Below, one piece after another: positions 25,261 to 36,044 of a stretch of DNA of 64,000 nucleotides (position 1 is the first letter of the stretch; each line of letters opens with the position of its first letter). The notes under the pieces are model-generated. The model had not been told where the DNA came from. It did no database searches and saw only the letters and a list, made by a program, of their open reading frames with translations. The DNA is taken from the NCBI RefSeq assembly GCF_000182925.2, contig NC_026506.1:1922001-1986000 (forward strand), read 5' to 3'. The translations under genes were made by a program, and so were the position numbers. This DNA comes from Neurospora crassa OR74A. Taxonomy: Eukaryota; Ascomycota; Sordariomycetes; Sordariales; Sordariaceae.

Positions 25261-26160
25261 AAGACTCTCTAATATTTAATACTACCTTAGTATCCGATTT
25301 AACTATATTATTTAGAAATAATAATACTATAATTGTATTACTACAAGGAACCCGCAATCTTCTCCTCTTCTTCGAAAGAGAGGTAATCTCCTCTACTAAA
25401 TCCAAAAACCAAATTACTTTCTTTAACTAAATTTTCTCTTTAAGGGTATCCCCCTCCTACTATATTATTTCTATTAATATTACTAAATCCTCCTTTAATA
25501 CTTAAATATTTATTACTTCCTTTCTTAATTCCTTTTCTTCCTTTAATTCCCTAATACCTACTACCTCCTCCCTACTAAATAATATACCTAAATAAATATA
25601 TAACTCCTCCTCCCTTAATAATATCTTATTCCCTTCTATTATCCTACATTATTCCTCTAATTTCCTAATACGAACCTTTAATTTTATAATTAATTTACTA
25701 AAAATAGTACTTACTACTCCAGTTATTACCCTTTCCTAAAAGGATTAAACTATTCTAAATATTCGAATATTAATTTTAGTAATAAAGGTATTTAAATAAG
25801 TAGCAACTATAATAGTAGTATATTTAATATTCTAAATAGATTTTATAGTAGTATTTACTAAGGCAACCAATTTATAATTAATTAAAGATAATTCGGCAAA
25901 TAATAATAATTATAAAGCTACTAAACTACCCTAATTTATACAAAGAGCCCTAAGATTCTCCTTTAAAACTTTTAATTTTTTAAGTACTATAATTAAAGTC
26001 GGGGCTAAAGATAAAGAGACGTCCGGAACCGCAATTAGAAGTATTATAGCGGTAGAAAGGGGGGCTGGCGGCGTTTTACTAACGGAGTAACTAAGTATAA
26101 AGTAAATAGTATTTTTAAAATTAAATTAGTAATTAAAATAGAACGAAGGGATTCAAGGAA
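25261..26160 (-). pseudogene. Antisense ORF relic (element 2 copy)
   Basis: Counterpart of 18781-19680 at the same offset as the rest of the element. The minus-strand frame again keeps VPDV, a Lys/Leu-rich helical segment and a basic cluster SKKRRRLRVP. Agreement between the copies reflects common descent, not selection. The two copies together make the ancestral frame easier to see. Confidence 0.5.
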
Positions 26161-26180
26161 ATTTATAGAATTATATAGCC

Positions 26181-26940
26181 TTCGGCTACTAATTACTCGA
26201 AGTTTCGAACTGAAATTACTACGTATTGGAAAAATTAGTAAAATAGAACCTTACCGCCTAGGTAGCCCTCTTCTAATTAGGAGGAATACTACTCCTAAAT
26301 AATAGAAGGCTGCTGCTAATAAGTAGCGGAATTCTTAGAGCACATATAAGGTACGTAATAACCTTTACCTTTATTAGGTATATAAGCGCTATAGTCCCTT
26401 AATGCTATATAGTAGGAATATTAAATAATTATAATACCTTCGATAGGGGCTTTAATAAATTTACAGTAGCTACCGCCGCTACCGCTATTATTAAGGGTCT
26501 AAGGTACCGGAAAAACCGGTGTAGTAGGAGTTAGAATAAATATAGTAGTAGGAGCCGGCGTAAACGCTAGAATAATAGTAATAATAGGTATAAAAGTAGT
26601 AGTAGCCGGCGTAGGAGCGGGTATAGGTATAGGAATAAGTATAAGCGTAAATATAGGGACGGGCGTAAATATAGGAATAGTTATAGCCGGGCAGCAACGA
26701 ATTGGAATAGTAGGCCGGAGCTTAAAAGGATTTTAATTGGAATTAATATTATAATTAAGGGTTAGTAATAAGCGTTTAAAGGTATTTTGAAGCGGGGTTA
26801 AGGGTATATATACGATATAATTACAATTATTTATTAAAAGAGTAAGAAGGAGAATATAAGTAATAGAGGGGTAAAATAAGGGTAATATAAATATTAATTG
26901 TAGTATACGACTATAATTGGAGGGAGAAGGGGGAAATTAA
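26181..26940. repeat. 3' segment with Val/Gly or Thr/Pro-type low-complexity repeat
   Basis: This 0.76-kb segment occurs here and at 35281-36044. About 26500-26690 is a degenerate short-period repeat built on GGTATA/GTAGTA-like units. On the minus strand it reads as a Tyr/Thr-rich tract, which before RIP would have been Thr/Pro-rich, followed by the protein-like stretch SGSGGSYCKFIKAPIEG at about 26400-26480. It may be the start of the antisense gene or a separate antisense exon. The segment ends in the purine tract at 26919-26936. Confidence 0.6.
26919..26936 (+). other. Polypurine tract of element 2
   Basis: An 18-base all-purine run of A and G lies four bases before LTR C, the expected plus-strand primer position. 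The matching tract in element 1 is at 36023-36040. Element 1's left arm lacks one before LTR B, which fits the nested-insertion model. Confidence 0.75.
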
Positions 26941-27244
26941 TATTATAGGATTAGCGCCCGATTAAATATTTAGCTCTAACTAATTAGATTTGAGTACTAA
27001 AATAGTAACTAATATTGAAATTACTCTAATTAACTCGGACTATAGTACTAAGCCTCCAGTACCCGGTCTTCTAGAATATTCTCTAGTAGCTTTAAGCTAT
27101 AAGGCAGCTACTAGAGTATACAGCTATTTAAGCTCTAACACTCGAGCGACCTGGAGGGTAGCGTTTTATCCTTTCTTTTTTCGTAGAACCTTAATATATA
27201 TATATAAGGCTAGTACCTGCGTATCGCTCTGCTGTCCCCTTATA
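26941..27244 (+). repeat. LTR C (right LTR of element 2), 304 bp
   Basis: Begins TATTATAGG, ends CCCCTTATA. Followed at once by the TATAT duplication (27245-27249). Confidence 0.9.
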
Positions 27245-27247
27245 TAT

Positions 27248-27252
27248 ATAAC
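27248..27252. repeat. Left target-site duplication of element 3 (ATAAC)
   Basis: ATAAC precedes the TG of the 288-bp LTR and is repeated at 35276-35280. It overlaps the last two bases of element 2's TATAT duplication, so element 3 integrated within three bases of element 2 into the right arm of element 1. Confidence 0.85.
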
Positions 27253-27540
27253 TGATGGGGGATGCCAGATGTGTTGTTGTAAAGTAGTAAATATTAATAA
27301 TGCTTCGGAAGAAGGTGTAGGCCAGAGGCCCGCACCAGCGATTGAGTTGATATACCCAATCGCGTGTCGCTTCCTTATCTAATCTAGAGTGGGTCAGCGA
27401 CCCGCAGTCGCATGCGCGACAGTCGTGCCAGCCCGGCAGGCACCTCCCTGCCTGCCGTGGTACCGGCTTAGTCAGCCACCTTGGTTATGCCCCTAATAGT
27501 CATGACCCTTCTGCTTTAAAATACAACCAATCCGGCATCA
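27253..27540 (-). repeat. 3' LTR of element 3, 288 bp
   Basis: Bounded by TGATGGGGG and CCGGCATCA on the plus strand. Nearly identical to 34988-35275. Together with the first internal bases it forms a perfect 7-bp stem with a three-base loop at 27532-27548. Confidence 0.9.
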
Positions 27541-27726
27541 AATGCCGGGGCACGAAAAGGTCCTTTGCTGTCCTCAGCAATCCCTCCATTGTATAGGTTC
27601 TCCTTCTTGCTGTATCCTTTGGTTCCGTAATTTCTGTCTAGATCAACTCTTCTCAACCTTCTTCCTCGTAGTCCTTTGTGAGCGGCGCCGGGTTTCCTCC
27701 CGGGCGGGCCGGCCTCCCTGTCTCCC

Positions 27727-30700
27727 CTAATATTCTTCAATTAGTCTTTTGGACTTGCGCAATTGCCATTCCGTGCGCCATTCGTTCTCGTGGGCTCCAT
27801 ACCCTTTCCATTTAATCTAGTACTTGAATCCTTCCTTGTGCGGTTCGTGTGAGACGACGCGTTCCACTTCGTATACCTTACCTTCTTCTAGTCTAGACGA
27901 TGGTTGTAAATCCTCTACTGGGCTGGGCGGGGGTGTGGTGCGTTTGAAAGGATCCTCGCCGTGTGGTGATGGTGACAATTGCGCAACGGAGATTATGGGA
28001 TGAATCTTCATACTGGTTGGCAGTTCCAGTTCGTATGCCAAATGCCCGACCCTCCTTTTTACTGTAAAGGGTCCGGATCGTTGTTGGGATAGCTTCCGAG
28101 GGGGTCGGCCGGGAAGGTAATAGCCGTGATGTAGTCTCAGGTATACTTTGTCTCCTTTCTGGAATTCTTGCATTTGGTGGCGGGCGTCGTATCGGCGTTT
28201 TACTGTGGTCGCAGCGAAGTCTATGGCTAGTTGGGCGTCCTGCCTCAAGAAGTCCTGTAGTGGGCGCAGTTCTCTAAGGTCGTTGGGTTGTCCCACCAAC
28301 AGGTCTACTGGGTTGGATAGCTTGAAGCCGAACAACAGCTCGTGTGGTGATGACTTGATTGGATCCGAGTACGAGTTGTTGAGATTCTATTGCATTGCCG
28401 GGATGACGTCGGTCTATTTGGCTTCGGGTTGATCGAAAGCGTGAAATCTTATCGCGATTTCAATTGTTTGATTTTTTCGTTCGGCTATTCTGTTGGTCTG
28501 TGGGTGATATGCCGTACTCATCAATAGTTTCGTTCCCAACGCTGTCTATATTCCTTTCTAGAGCTTGGATGTGAATTTTCGGTCTCTATCCGAGATGATG
28601 CCATGTGGAATTCCCCAGTCGCATAGAAGTAGGAATTTGACTAGGACTGTTCCCTATTCTTCTGTTGTGTAAGTCGAATGTCTAGGCAGTAAAAGGGAAC
28701 GTTTGGTTGCCTTATTTGTTACCGGCATTAAGTAGTCGAATTCATCGTGTCTTGACATTTGCTAAATGGTTTCTTTGGAAGGTACTGCGGGAAGGCCGAC
28801 GATGAAATCTATGGCAATTACTTGTATAGGGAGTTGATCCTTTACCCTAATGGGTTGATACTCGCCGTTGGGCTTTGTCCGCTCGGTTTGGTTTAGGTTG
28901 CATGCCGGGCAGTGTTGTACGTACTTCCTTACCAGTCTGGTCTTGTTGTGGATGGTGATGTTTCTCAAGTCGTATAGCATACGGTCTCTGCCGAAATGGT
29001 GTTTTTCGTCGTGGGCCATTTCGAGGATATCCGGCACCAGTTCGTGGGGTACATATAGGCTTCTGGAGCCGTCTGCTTGGATGTGGTATAGCAAGTCGTT
29101 CTTTACTAAGAATGGGCTGCCGCGGCGGTGAAAAGTTGTCTTATCGTCCTCGATGATGGGGTCTGCTTTGGCCAAGTCTTCCATGATGGGTTTGAACTTC
29201 ACGTCCCTTTCATATCCCCTTACGAATCTTTGCTTCAATGCGTTGTCCATTTGGGCTTCTGCAAATGCTAGGTAAATATTGTCCTTCTGTGGTTGAAGTT
29301 CGTAGGCTAGCTAAATGTTGTTTAAGATGGGCTCTCCCTCCTCCCTTGGGTCCTTGTCCTCCTTTGTGCGTAGTTGTGACAGCGCGTTTGGTACGAAATT
29401 TAGTTTTCCGGGAAGGTGGTACACTTTGATATTATATTGTGACAAGTAAATGGATGCATTGATTAGACGACGGTTGGCTCTGTCCGTTGAGGATGTGCTT
29501 AGCGAGGTTTGTTTGATAATGCCTTTCGTCGCTGAATGGTCTGTCAGAATTACTACTGGTGAGTTTGAAGAGTGTATCATTGTTCGCAAGCGCTTTACTG
29601 CCTACACTAGGCATGCGATTTCTAGCTCGGACGGTCCGTACCGCAATTCGGCGTTGGTCAGGCATTTGCTTAAGAACATTACCGGCAGTACTTAGTTAGA
29701 AGGGATAGGCGTTTCCGGTGTCCAAATGTAACGGTCTTTTGTATGAAATACCATTACTCCGTAGCCTCTTTCCAATGATCCGTCTACTTGTACGAACAAT
29801 TGCTTGCTTGGGTTGTGGTGGTATAGGATTGTTGGATTTTCCCTGTATATTACTTCCTGTAGTGCCTCAAAGGCGGTGATCTCTTCTTGGGTTGGCTCAT
29901 AGAACGTCTTCTGACAATAGTTCGTTCGTTTAGCCGGCTTGCCGTTCTCGATCATTCCATTCCTCCGCCCTTCGGCAAGCAGCGATACCTTCCGCTTTTG
30001 CAATAGCGCGGATATCTAGGCGTAGTATGGTATTAGATGTCGAATGAAGCCGGTGCTTCCAATATATTGTTCCAATGCTCGTAACTGTCTTGGAAACTGT
30101 AATTGTCTGAAGGCCTCCAGTCTATCTGCTGTGTTGGACAGCCCCAATGCGTCGACTCTAAAGCCCAATAGTTCCACGTTAGGGTACCCAATCCAAGACT
30201 TCTTGGGAGATAGGCTAATATTTTTATTAGAAAAGTATTCGAATATCGCTTTAAGGTGTTTTAGGTGATCCTCCGCCGTATCCGAGAATATTATAATATC
30301 GTCGATAAAAGCGCGACAAAATGTCGAAAAGGGGGCAAGGAGACGGTCTATGTACCTTTGCACGTGCGCTGGGGTATTGCGGTACCCCATCAATGCTACC
30401 GTTGGCCTTTCCAGTCCTCTCGGGCTTATCAGCGTGAATCTGTCTCGATGCGGGGGCCACACCCCGAATTAATAGAAAAACGCGGTCGCGTCAATCGCCG
30501 TAATCCACAGCTTCCCTCTCAATGTTGCGATTACCTCGGACTGTAGTGGAAGGGGGTAGTTGTTAGGCATTGTCACTTTGTTGAGACTGCGTAAGTCGAT
30601 AACGACTCGTGCTTTCGGTTTGCTGTGTACTATCCTCCAGACTATAAAGACGGGGTGTGCGAATGGCGTAGCTCGCGTTGCCTATTCCATTTTTCCTTTG

Positions 30701-32493
30701 GCGTGTAGTTCTCCGAAGATCTCGTCTAGCACTTCTCTGTCCTTCTTGCTTAAGGGGTAAGAGCGTGCTGCCACCCGCTGGTTCTGCTATCCTTCTACTA
30801 GCGGTACTCTCATTAAGTCCTCGGGGGGCTGCTTGATCAAGTCGTTGTCCTGCTATAGTTTTGGGAACTTCTTTACCAGCCTGGTAATCTTTTCTACTAT
30901 TCCTGGGTTTGTTGCGCAAATGTGGATTCCTTCGTCTGTTACGATTTCGGGTACGTCCGTTGGCATCCTGATGCCCAGTGTTGATTGTTTTTCTGGCACG
31001 CGAGGTCGGGTTGTCTGTTCCTCGGTTGCTGCGTTTCCTGGTTGCACGGGGACGTCAAAGACATTCTTTGATTGCTCGATCATGTTGAAAATGGAGTCGG
31101 ATAGCGGTGTTCCGGGCGGTGGTTCTGCCGGGGTTGATAATTTTGGATCATCCTCTTCGCGCTTTTTGTGGGCTGGGCTGCGTGCCGGGGCCCTGTCTTC
31201 AATGGTGCCGTTTGCGATCGCGCGCACTATGTTGTTTAAGTCCAGGCTCGCGTTTGGGATTGTAGCGATCGAGGTTAGGGTTGTTATCGATATTGGATCT
31301 ACTACTGTAGACCCGGCGGCAACGGCTGCCTGTACGCTTGTAATGCTTCCCAACGCCGTCAGGGCTGTACTAATCGTAATAGTTTTCAAGGCTTTTGTCC
31401 AAGTGGTTGTGAAATAGCCGGTGTCTAGGGTTTCGTGAATGTCGCCTACTTTACTGTACTTGTTGATTGTCAGCGGGCCGTCTGAAAGGTTTACTACTTT
31501 CACCACTTGTGGTGTTTTTGCGTCGATTATAGCGTGTACCGCTGTATTGTGTTTGGCGATAAAGCTGAAGCTTCTGTCTTTAGGCAGCGGGGTGTATTCC
31601 ACGGGAACAAAGGCTTCTTGGCCTGGCATCAGTACGACTTTTCGCGTTGCTGTCACTCTCCTTTTACAGGCGTTGGCGTTGTTTCGGGCGCTAAAGGCAA
31701 TATTGAAACCGTCCAACTTGGGGAATTTGATCCTTCTGGTCCCATTGTCAATCACCAACTCGTGGGGCTGCGCGAAATCGTTCCCCAGTAGCATGTTTGG
31801 CTTCAGCTTGTCTACCACCCAGCCTGATTTGGTAAATTTTATTAACGTTGGTTCTCCGTCCTTGTCTTCCCCAGGTAAATAGAAGGTAAATGTCGCCCAG
31901 TCCTTTGTCTCGTATTTTCCACCCTCGATACCGGATAGACAACCATTCCGTTCTTTAATGGTATGCTCTAGTTGCTCTAAGAACGGGCGTCCTATAATGG
32001 TACGCGCGGCTCCGTTGTCGATGTATACTTCGTCTATATTGGTATTCCTTTCTAAGTTGGGTCTTACGGCGATGCGCAAATGGGTGAAACTTGACAAAGG
32101 ATTTTTATTAACGGCCTCCGTAGTCTCCTTTGGGGCCTCCTTTAGTTTGTAGTCGAAAGCGCCGTCTATAAATAGGGCTTCGTCCGTAGGTGGGGCTTCC
32201 TCCTCTACGGTCGGGGCTTCTGAGTGTTCCAGTGGTTCTTTGCTTGATCCTTCGATTTTTCCTTCCGCCGCTGCCGCGCAGCCCTTCAGATGCCTAAATA
32301 GGGCATTTCTCGACTCGTTTACCTTATGGCAGTGGCCGCAAGTGCGTTGATGCGGTTGATTAGCCTTAATGCTGATGCTCTCAGCCCTGGCCGCGTGATG
32401 CGGGCGGTATTTTCGAATGTGGCGTCGCGCGATCAGGTCGGTGTCGAAGGATTGGTGGCATTTGTAACAGGTTCGAGAACTTTCTATTACCAT
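27727..32493 (-). pseudogene. Element 3 pol: zinc fingers, protease, RT, RNase H, integrase, chromodomain
   Basis: Order on the minus strand: two Cys/His finger motifs (CYKCHQSF...RRHIRKYRPHH and CGHCHKV...FRHLKGC, 32270-32470); aspartic protease with VYIDNGAARTIIG near 32020; a long Thr/Ala-rich linker; reverse transcriptase from about 30760 with the catalytic FIDDIIIFS near 30310; RNase H with the QVDGSLERGYGVM segment near 29780; integrase with an HHCC finger (HCPACN near 28900) and core IDFIVGLP; and a C-terminal chromodomain with IKWKGYGAHENEW near 27790. All interruptions seen are TAA or TAG. In its present state it cannot make a full polyprotein, though single domains are intact. Confidence 0.85.
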
Positions 32494-34230
32494 GTAGGTG
32501 GAGTCGCCGTTACTGTCTTTGCCGCTGTCTGAGTGCTCAGACTCGGGTTCCGGGGAGTCGTCTTCGTTTCTGTCGTCGATGTGGTGGATGCGATCGCGTC
32601 TTGGTTTGAAGTTATTGCGCCTTATATTTTTTCCGCGGTCTTCTCGGCGGTCGGTTCGCCTCTTGTCGTTAGGTTTTTTATCCGAGCGGTCCCTGTCGTA
32701 GGATCTTTTGTTAGAGCGATCTTTGTCTTCGTATCTGCGATCCCTGCCGCCGAATCTGCGATTATTACCGTTGAATCGGCGGTCTCTCTAGTCTCCGCGC
32801 CGGTTTCTATTGTAAAAGCCTCGGTCTTTACCACCGCCGTAGTCGCTATAGGTTTCCTGGCCGGCTGCGAGCAGGACTGCTTTTGATTCTTCGATTACTT
32901 GTATGTAGTCCTCGAGGCTTATGTTTGAGCGAGGGGCGTGTAGGTGCTGTTTAATTTTAATGTCCATGCTGGTCCAGATTTGAATCATAGCGCCGTGCCA
33001 ATTGTCATTCTCCTCGTTCATTATCCCTATGGCCTTGGCCTATCGGAGTTTGCGCTGCGTGAACCGGACAAGGATGCCGTTATCCTTGATAATATCCTTC
33101 AAGTACAGTTTAGCGGCTGTGAACTTGCGAGTTGCCGATGCAGCGTCTGGAGTCTATCGGGCCTTCAGGACCTTCAGCTATTCGTCCAGGTTGCCGTTCT
33201 GCACTCGGCGTCGTTTTTCTGTAGTGACTTCGGTGGACTACTAGATTGCCGCTGGTCCTCCGAGCAGGGTGGGAAGGATGTCCTTGATCTGATTATTCAC
33301 ATCCGGGCGGGTGGGGTCGTCCGTATAGGTCTTAATGCGATCGATAAAGCTGAATACGTCGGTGAATATTATATTTTTGCCGTCCATGACGGTCCCAAGG
33401 TCGTCCGGATTGTTGTAGTGCGGGTTGAAGACTCTAATGTCATTACGCTTGATCTTGAAGTAGCCTTTATAGCGCTCCTCGATTTCCTCGTCCTCAGTCA
33501 CTATGTCTTCTCCTTCGGGGGGCGCAGTACGCTTGAATTTGTACGACGTCTCTCCCTTTGTGGTTCGGCCGGTGGCGGGGTTAAACTCTCTTCGCAACAT
33601 TGACTCGGGTTCGGTTTTCGCTCGTCCGGTTGCGGGTTTGGCCGATTCATTCAGGAAGATTTTGCGGTCGGTGGGCACCGCTTCCAGCCATTCGTTTAGG
33701 GCTTTCTCCAGAATGGGTCCCACTGCTTCCAGATCCTTCTTGATCATAGCTGTGTCAGCTTTTCTTGCTCTGTCGGCTTAGTCCAGTTGTTCGCCTAGGT
33801 TTGATATTTTGGCGTCCAGTATGCGAGATCTTTGCAATAGATAGTCCGTAGTGAACTTGTTATTCCCGGGGTTGGCGGGCGGGGGAAGCTCGGCCTCGCC
33901 GGGGTGCAAGCCTGTTGTCGCGAAGGGTTTTGGAACGGTCGAGGAGGGGCCGGCGGCGGGAGTGTCGGTAGAGATGTCGTCGTCCGAACCGCCGTGGCCG
34001 GGGGTTAGGGTGTGGGATTGAGTTGTACGGGCGCGGGCTCGAGTAGTTGGGCCGGGGCCGGTGGGCCTTGCGGGACCTTTGCCTTTCTTGGAGGTTGGCG
34101 GCGGGGGAGGGGGAGGATTTAGTTCGGTAGGGGCACCGGTGTTGTTTTCGTCTTGACTGTCAAGGATGTCGTTATCGTTATCGAACTCATCGTTCGGGCG
34201 ATTTTTATCGCCAGGTTCGGTGTCGGACAT
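32494..34230 (-). pseudogene. Element 3 gag region
   Basis: Starts at ATG 34230 with an acidic N-terminus, then a Pro-rich linker with seven consecutive Pro codons, a Thr/Arg-rich stretch, a helical segment (FTTDYLLQRSRILDAKISNL), a capsid-like helical part around 33241-33747 and 32788-33021 (MIQIWTSMDIKIKQHL), and a very basic Arg/Asp/Asn-rich RNA-binding tract at 32560-32830. It is in the same frame as pol with no separate gag stop other than RIP-type stops. There is no classical CCHC knuckle; the Cys/His fingers follow immediately in the pol-proximal part. Confidence 0.7.
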
Positions 34231-34987
34231 GCCGAGACGTTGTCTCTACTTGGGCTTGGGTCGGGGTCTTTCAAGGGAGGGCTGGAAAATGAAGAGCTGG
34301 TCAATCACACGTTCAAGTCTGATGTTTGGTATCGGGGGTACGAAGTGCGGTTGATGCTGATGACCATGGTTAGGGGAAGTCTCTGGATCCTGTGAGGAAG
34401 CCATGACTTTATGGATACGCTCGTCTGTTGAGAACAGCAACGAGGGGGAAACCCTTAGCGTCGACGCTGGTTTGCGCCTGAAGCGGAAACAAGGGTCGGA
34501 TCCGGGTGGTGATCGTCTTTCTGCGATGCGAGCCGCCGTGAAAGACGTGAGGGAGAAAGGTGTATGCTTAGACTCTCTTGAAAAGAGCCGTCTTTGCAAG
34601 GAGGATGCTGGGGGGCAAGCGTTTGCTTCCGTCGGTGAGGATGGAAGTGTCCGTTGCTTTCCAGGCTTTGAGTTGTTTGGGTATCGACCGCTTCTGTCGG
34701 TAGTCGCTTTGGGGAGCGCGATTCCGGAGATGCGGTGTAGACTGTAAACGATAGAAAGAGTTGTCCGTTCAAGCCCACTTGAAAAGTGCTGCTATCGCGG
34801 GTCTACGCAACGCTGAGAGCGACTACGAAGATGGTGATGGATCCAAGCTCACCTGTGTTCCCTTGAGAAGAGCCACGACGGGTATGCTTGTCGCATTTGA
34901 TGGTTGATTGATTGATGCGTCTTGCGTTCAATCAAATCGTGGGATGCAAAGAGTCGGTCAGACGGTCTTTGCGTTGCAGCTACCATA
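34231..34987 (-). other. Element 3 leader and primer-binding site
   Basis: The 757-nt leader between the 5' LTR and gag has no supported gene. Two bases after the LTR the element reads TGGTAGCTGCAACGC (minus strand, 34985-34971), a primer-binding site starting with the TGG that pairs with tRNA CCA ends. TGGTAGCTGC would suit a tRNA ending GCAGCTACCA; initiator Met tRNA of filamentous ascomycetes is my guess. Confidence 0.6.
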
Positions 34988-35275
34988 TGATGGGGGATGC
35001 CAGATGTGTTGTTGTAAAGTAGTAAATATTAATAATGCTTCGGAAGAAGGTGTAGGCCAGAGGCCCGCACCAGCGATTGAGTTGATATACCCAATCGCGT
35101 GTCGCTTCCTTATCTAATCTAGAGTGGGTCAGCGACCCGCAGTCGCATGCGCGACAGTCGTGCCAGCCCGGCAGGCACCTCCCTGCCTGCCGTGGTACCG
35201 GCTTAGTCAGCCACCTTGGTCATGCCCCTAATGGTCATGACCCTTCTGCTTTAAAATACAACCAATCCGGCATCA
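34988..35275 (-). repeat. 5' LTR of element 3, 288 bp
   Basis: Same boundaries and sequence as 27253-27540 apart from two transitions near the right end. Followed by ATAAC at 35276-35280. Confidence 0.9.
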
Positions 35276-36044
35276 ATAACCCTTGGCCGTTAATTGTTCG
35301 AAGTTTCAAATTAAAATTATTATATATTGGAAAAATTAGTAAAATAGAGTTTTACTACTTAAGTAGCCCTCTTTCAACTAGGAGGAGTATTATTCCTAAA
35401 TAGTAGAAGGCTACTATTAATAAGTAGTAGAATTCTTAAAGTATATATAAAGTACGTAATAACCCTTACCTTTATTAAGTATATAAGTATTATAGTTCTC
35501 TAGTACTATATAGTAGGAATATTAAATAGTTATAGTACCCTTAATAGGGGTTTTAATAAATTTATAGTAATTACTACCGTTATTACTACTATTATTAAAG
35601 GTTTAGGGTATTAGAGAAACCGGCGTAGCGGGAGTTAAAGTAGGTATAGTAGTAGGAGCCGGTGTAGGCGCTAGAATAGTAATAATAGTAAGTATAGGAA
35701 TAGTAATAATTAGTATAAGAGTAGGTATAAGTATAGAAATAAGTATAGGTACGGGTATAGGGACGGGTATAGGTGTAGGAGTAATTATAACCGGGTAGCG
35801 ACGAATTAGAGTAGTAGGTTAGAGTTTAAAAGGATTTTAATTAGAATTAATATTATAATTAAGGGTTAGTAATAAATATTTAAGGGTATTTTAAAGCGGG
35901 GTTAAGGGTATATATATAATATAATTATAATTATTTATTAAAGGAGTAAGAAGGAGAGTATAAGTAGTAGAGGGGTAAAATAAAGGTAATATAAATATTA
36001 ATTATAGTATATAATTGTAATTAGAAGGAGAAGGGGGAGGTTAA
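35276..36044 (+). mobile_element. Right arm of element 1 (3' segment with polypurine tract)
   Basis: After the ATAAC duplication this aligns throughout with 26181-26940 of element 2 and ends with a purine tract (36023-36040) next to LTR D. It supplies exactly the portion absent from element 1's left arm. On the minus strand it again carries the degenerate Tyr/Thr-type repeat. Confidence 0.8.

Larger units (their letters stand above)
20002..26940 (+). pseudogene. Element 2 gag-pol relic with full 3' end
   Basis: Same gene order as element 1: gag, reverse transcriptase (about 22130-22980), RNase H (about 23040-23380), integrase (about 23880-24580) and chromodomain (about 24980-25120), all cut by TAA/TAG. 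From about 25261 the antisense frame described for element 1 is repeated. The last 0.76 kb (26181-26940) is the 3' segment missing from the left arm of element 1, and ends in a purine tract at the LTR. No part can be translated as it stands. Confidence 0.8.
19698..27244 (+). mobile_element. Element 2: second copy of the same gypsy chromovirus, nested in element 1
   Basis: A complete 7547-bp copy: LTR B (19698-20001), internal region (20002-26940), LTR C (26941-27244), flanked by TATAT. The internal region aligns with that of element 1 at a constant offset of about 6480 bases but continues a further 0.76 kb to a polypurine tract. It is in the same orientation as element 1 and equally RIP-degraded. 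Reverse transcriptase (decayed YINNV box near 22641), RNase H, integrase and chromodomain remnants are found at matching positions. No intact ORF remains. Confidence 0.9.
27253..35275 (-). mobile_element. Element 3: younger Ty3/gypsy chromovirus, single gag-pol frame, lightly RIP-mutated
   Basis: 8023 bp, LTRs of 288 bp at 27253-27540 and 34988-35275, coding on the minus strand. The two LTRs differ at only two sites that I could see, both RIP-type (a CpA to TpA change and a TpG to TpA change). Gag-pol occupies one frame from ATG 34230 down to about 27727, roughly 2168 codons, cut by more than a dozen TAA/TAG codons. Flanked by ATAAC. GC content is near that of the host genes, in contrast to the AT-rich DNA on both sides, so it inserted after elements 1 and 2 had been mutated. 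Confidence 0.9.

Noticed and set aside
26491-26697. 68-codon minus-strand frame, Tyr-rich
   Set aside because: A product of RIP on a low-complexity repeat inside the retrotransposon, not a live gene.
13523-26940. Tandem duplication of a host locus as explanation for the two 6.2-kb copies
   Set aside because: The units are bounded by LTRs with target duplications and contain reverse transcriptase, integrase and chromodomain remnants.
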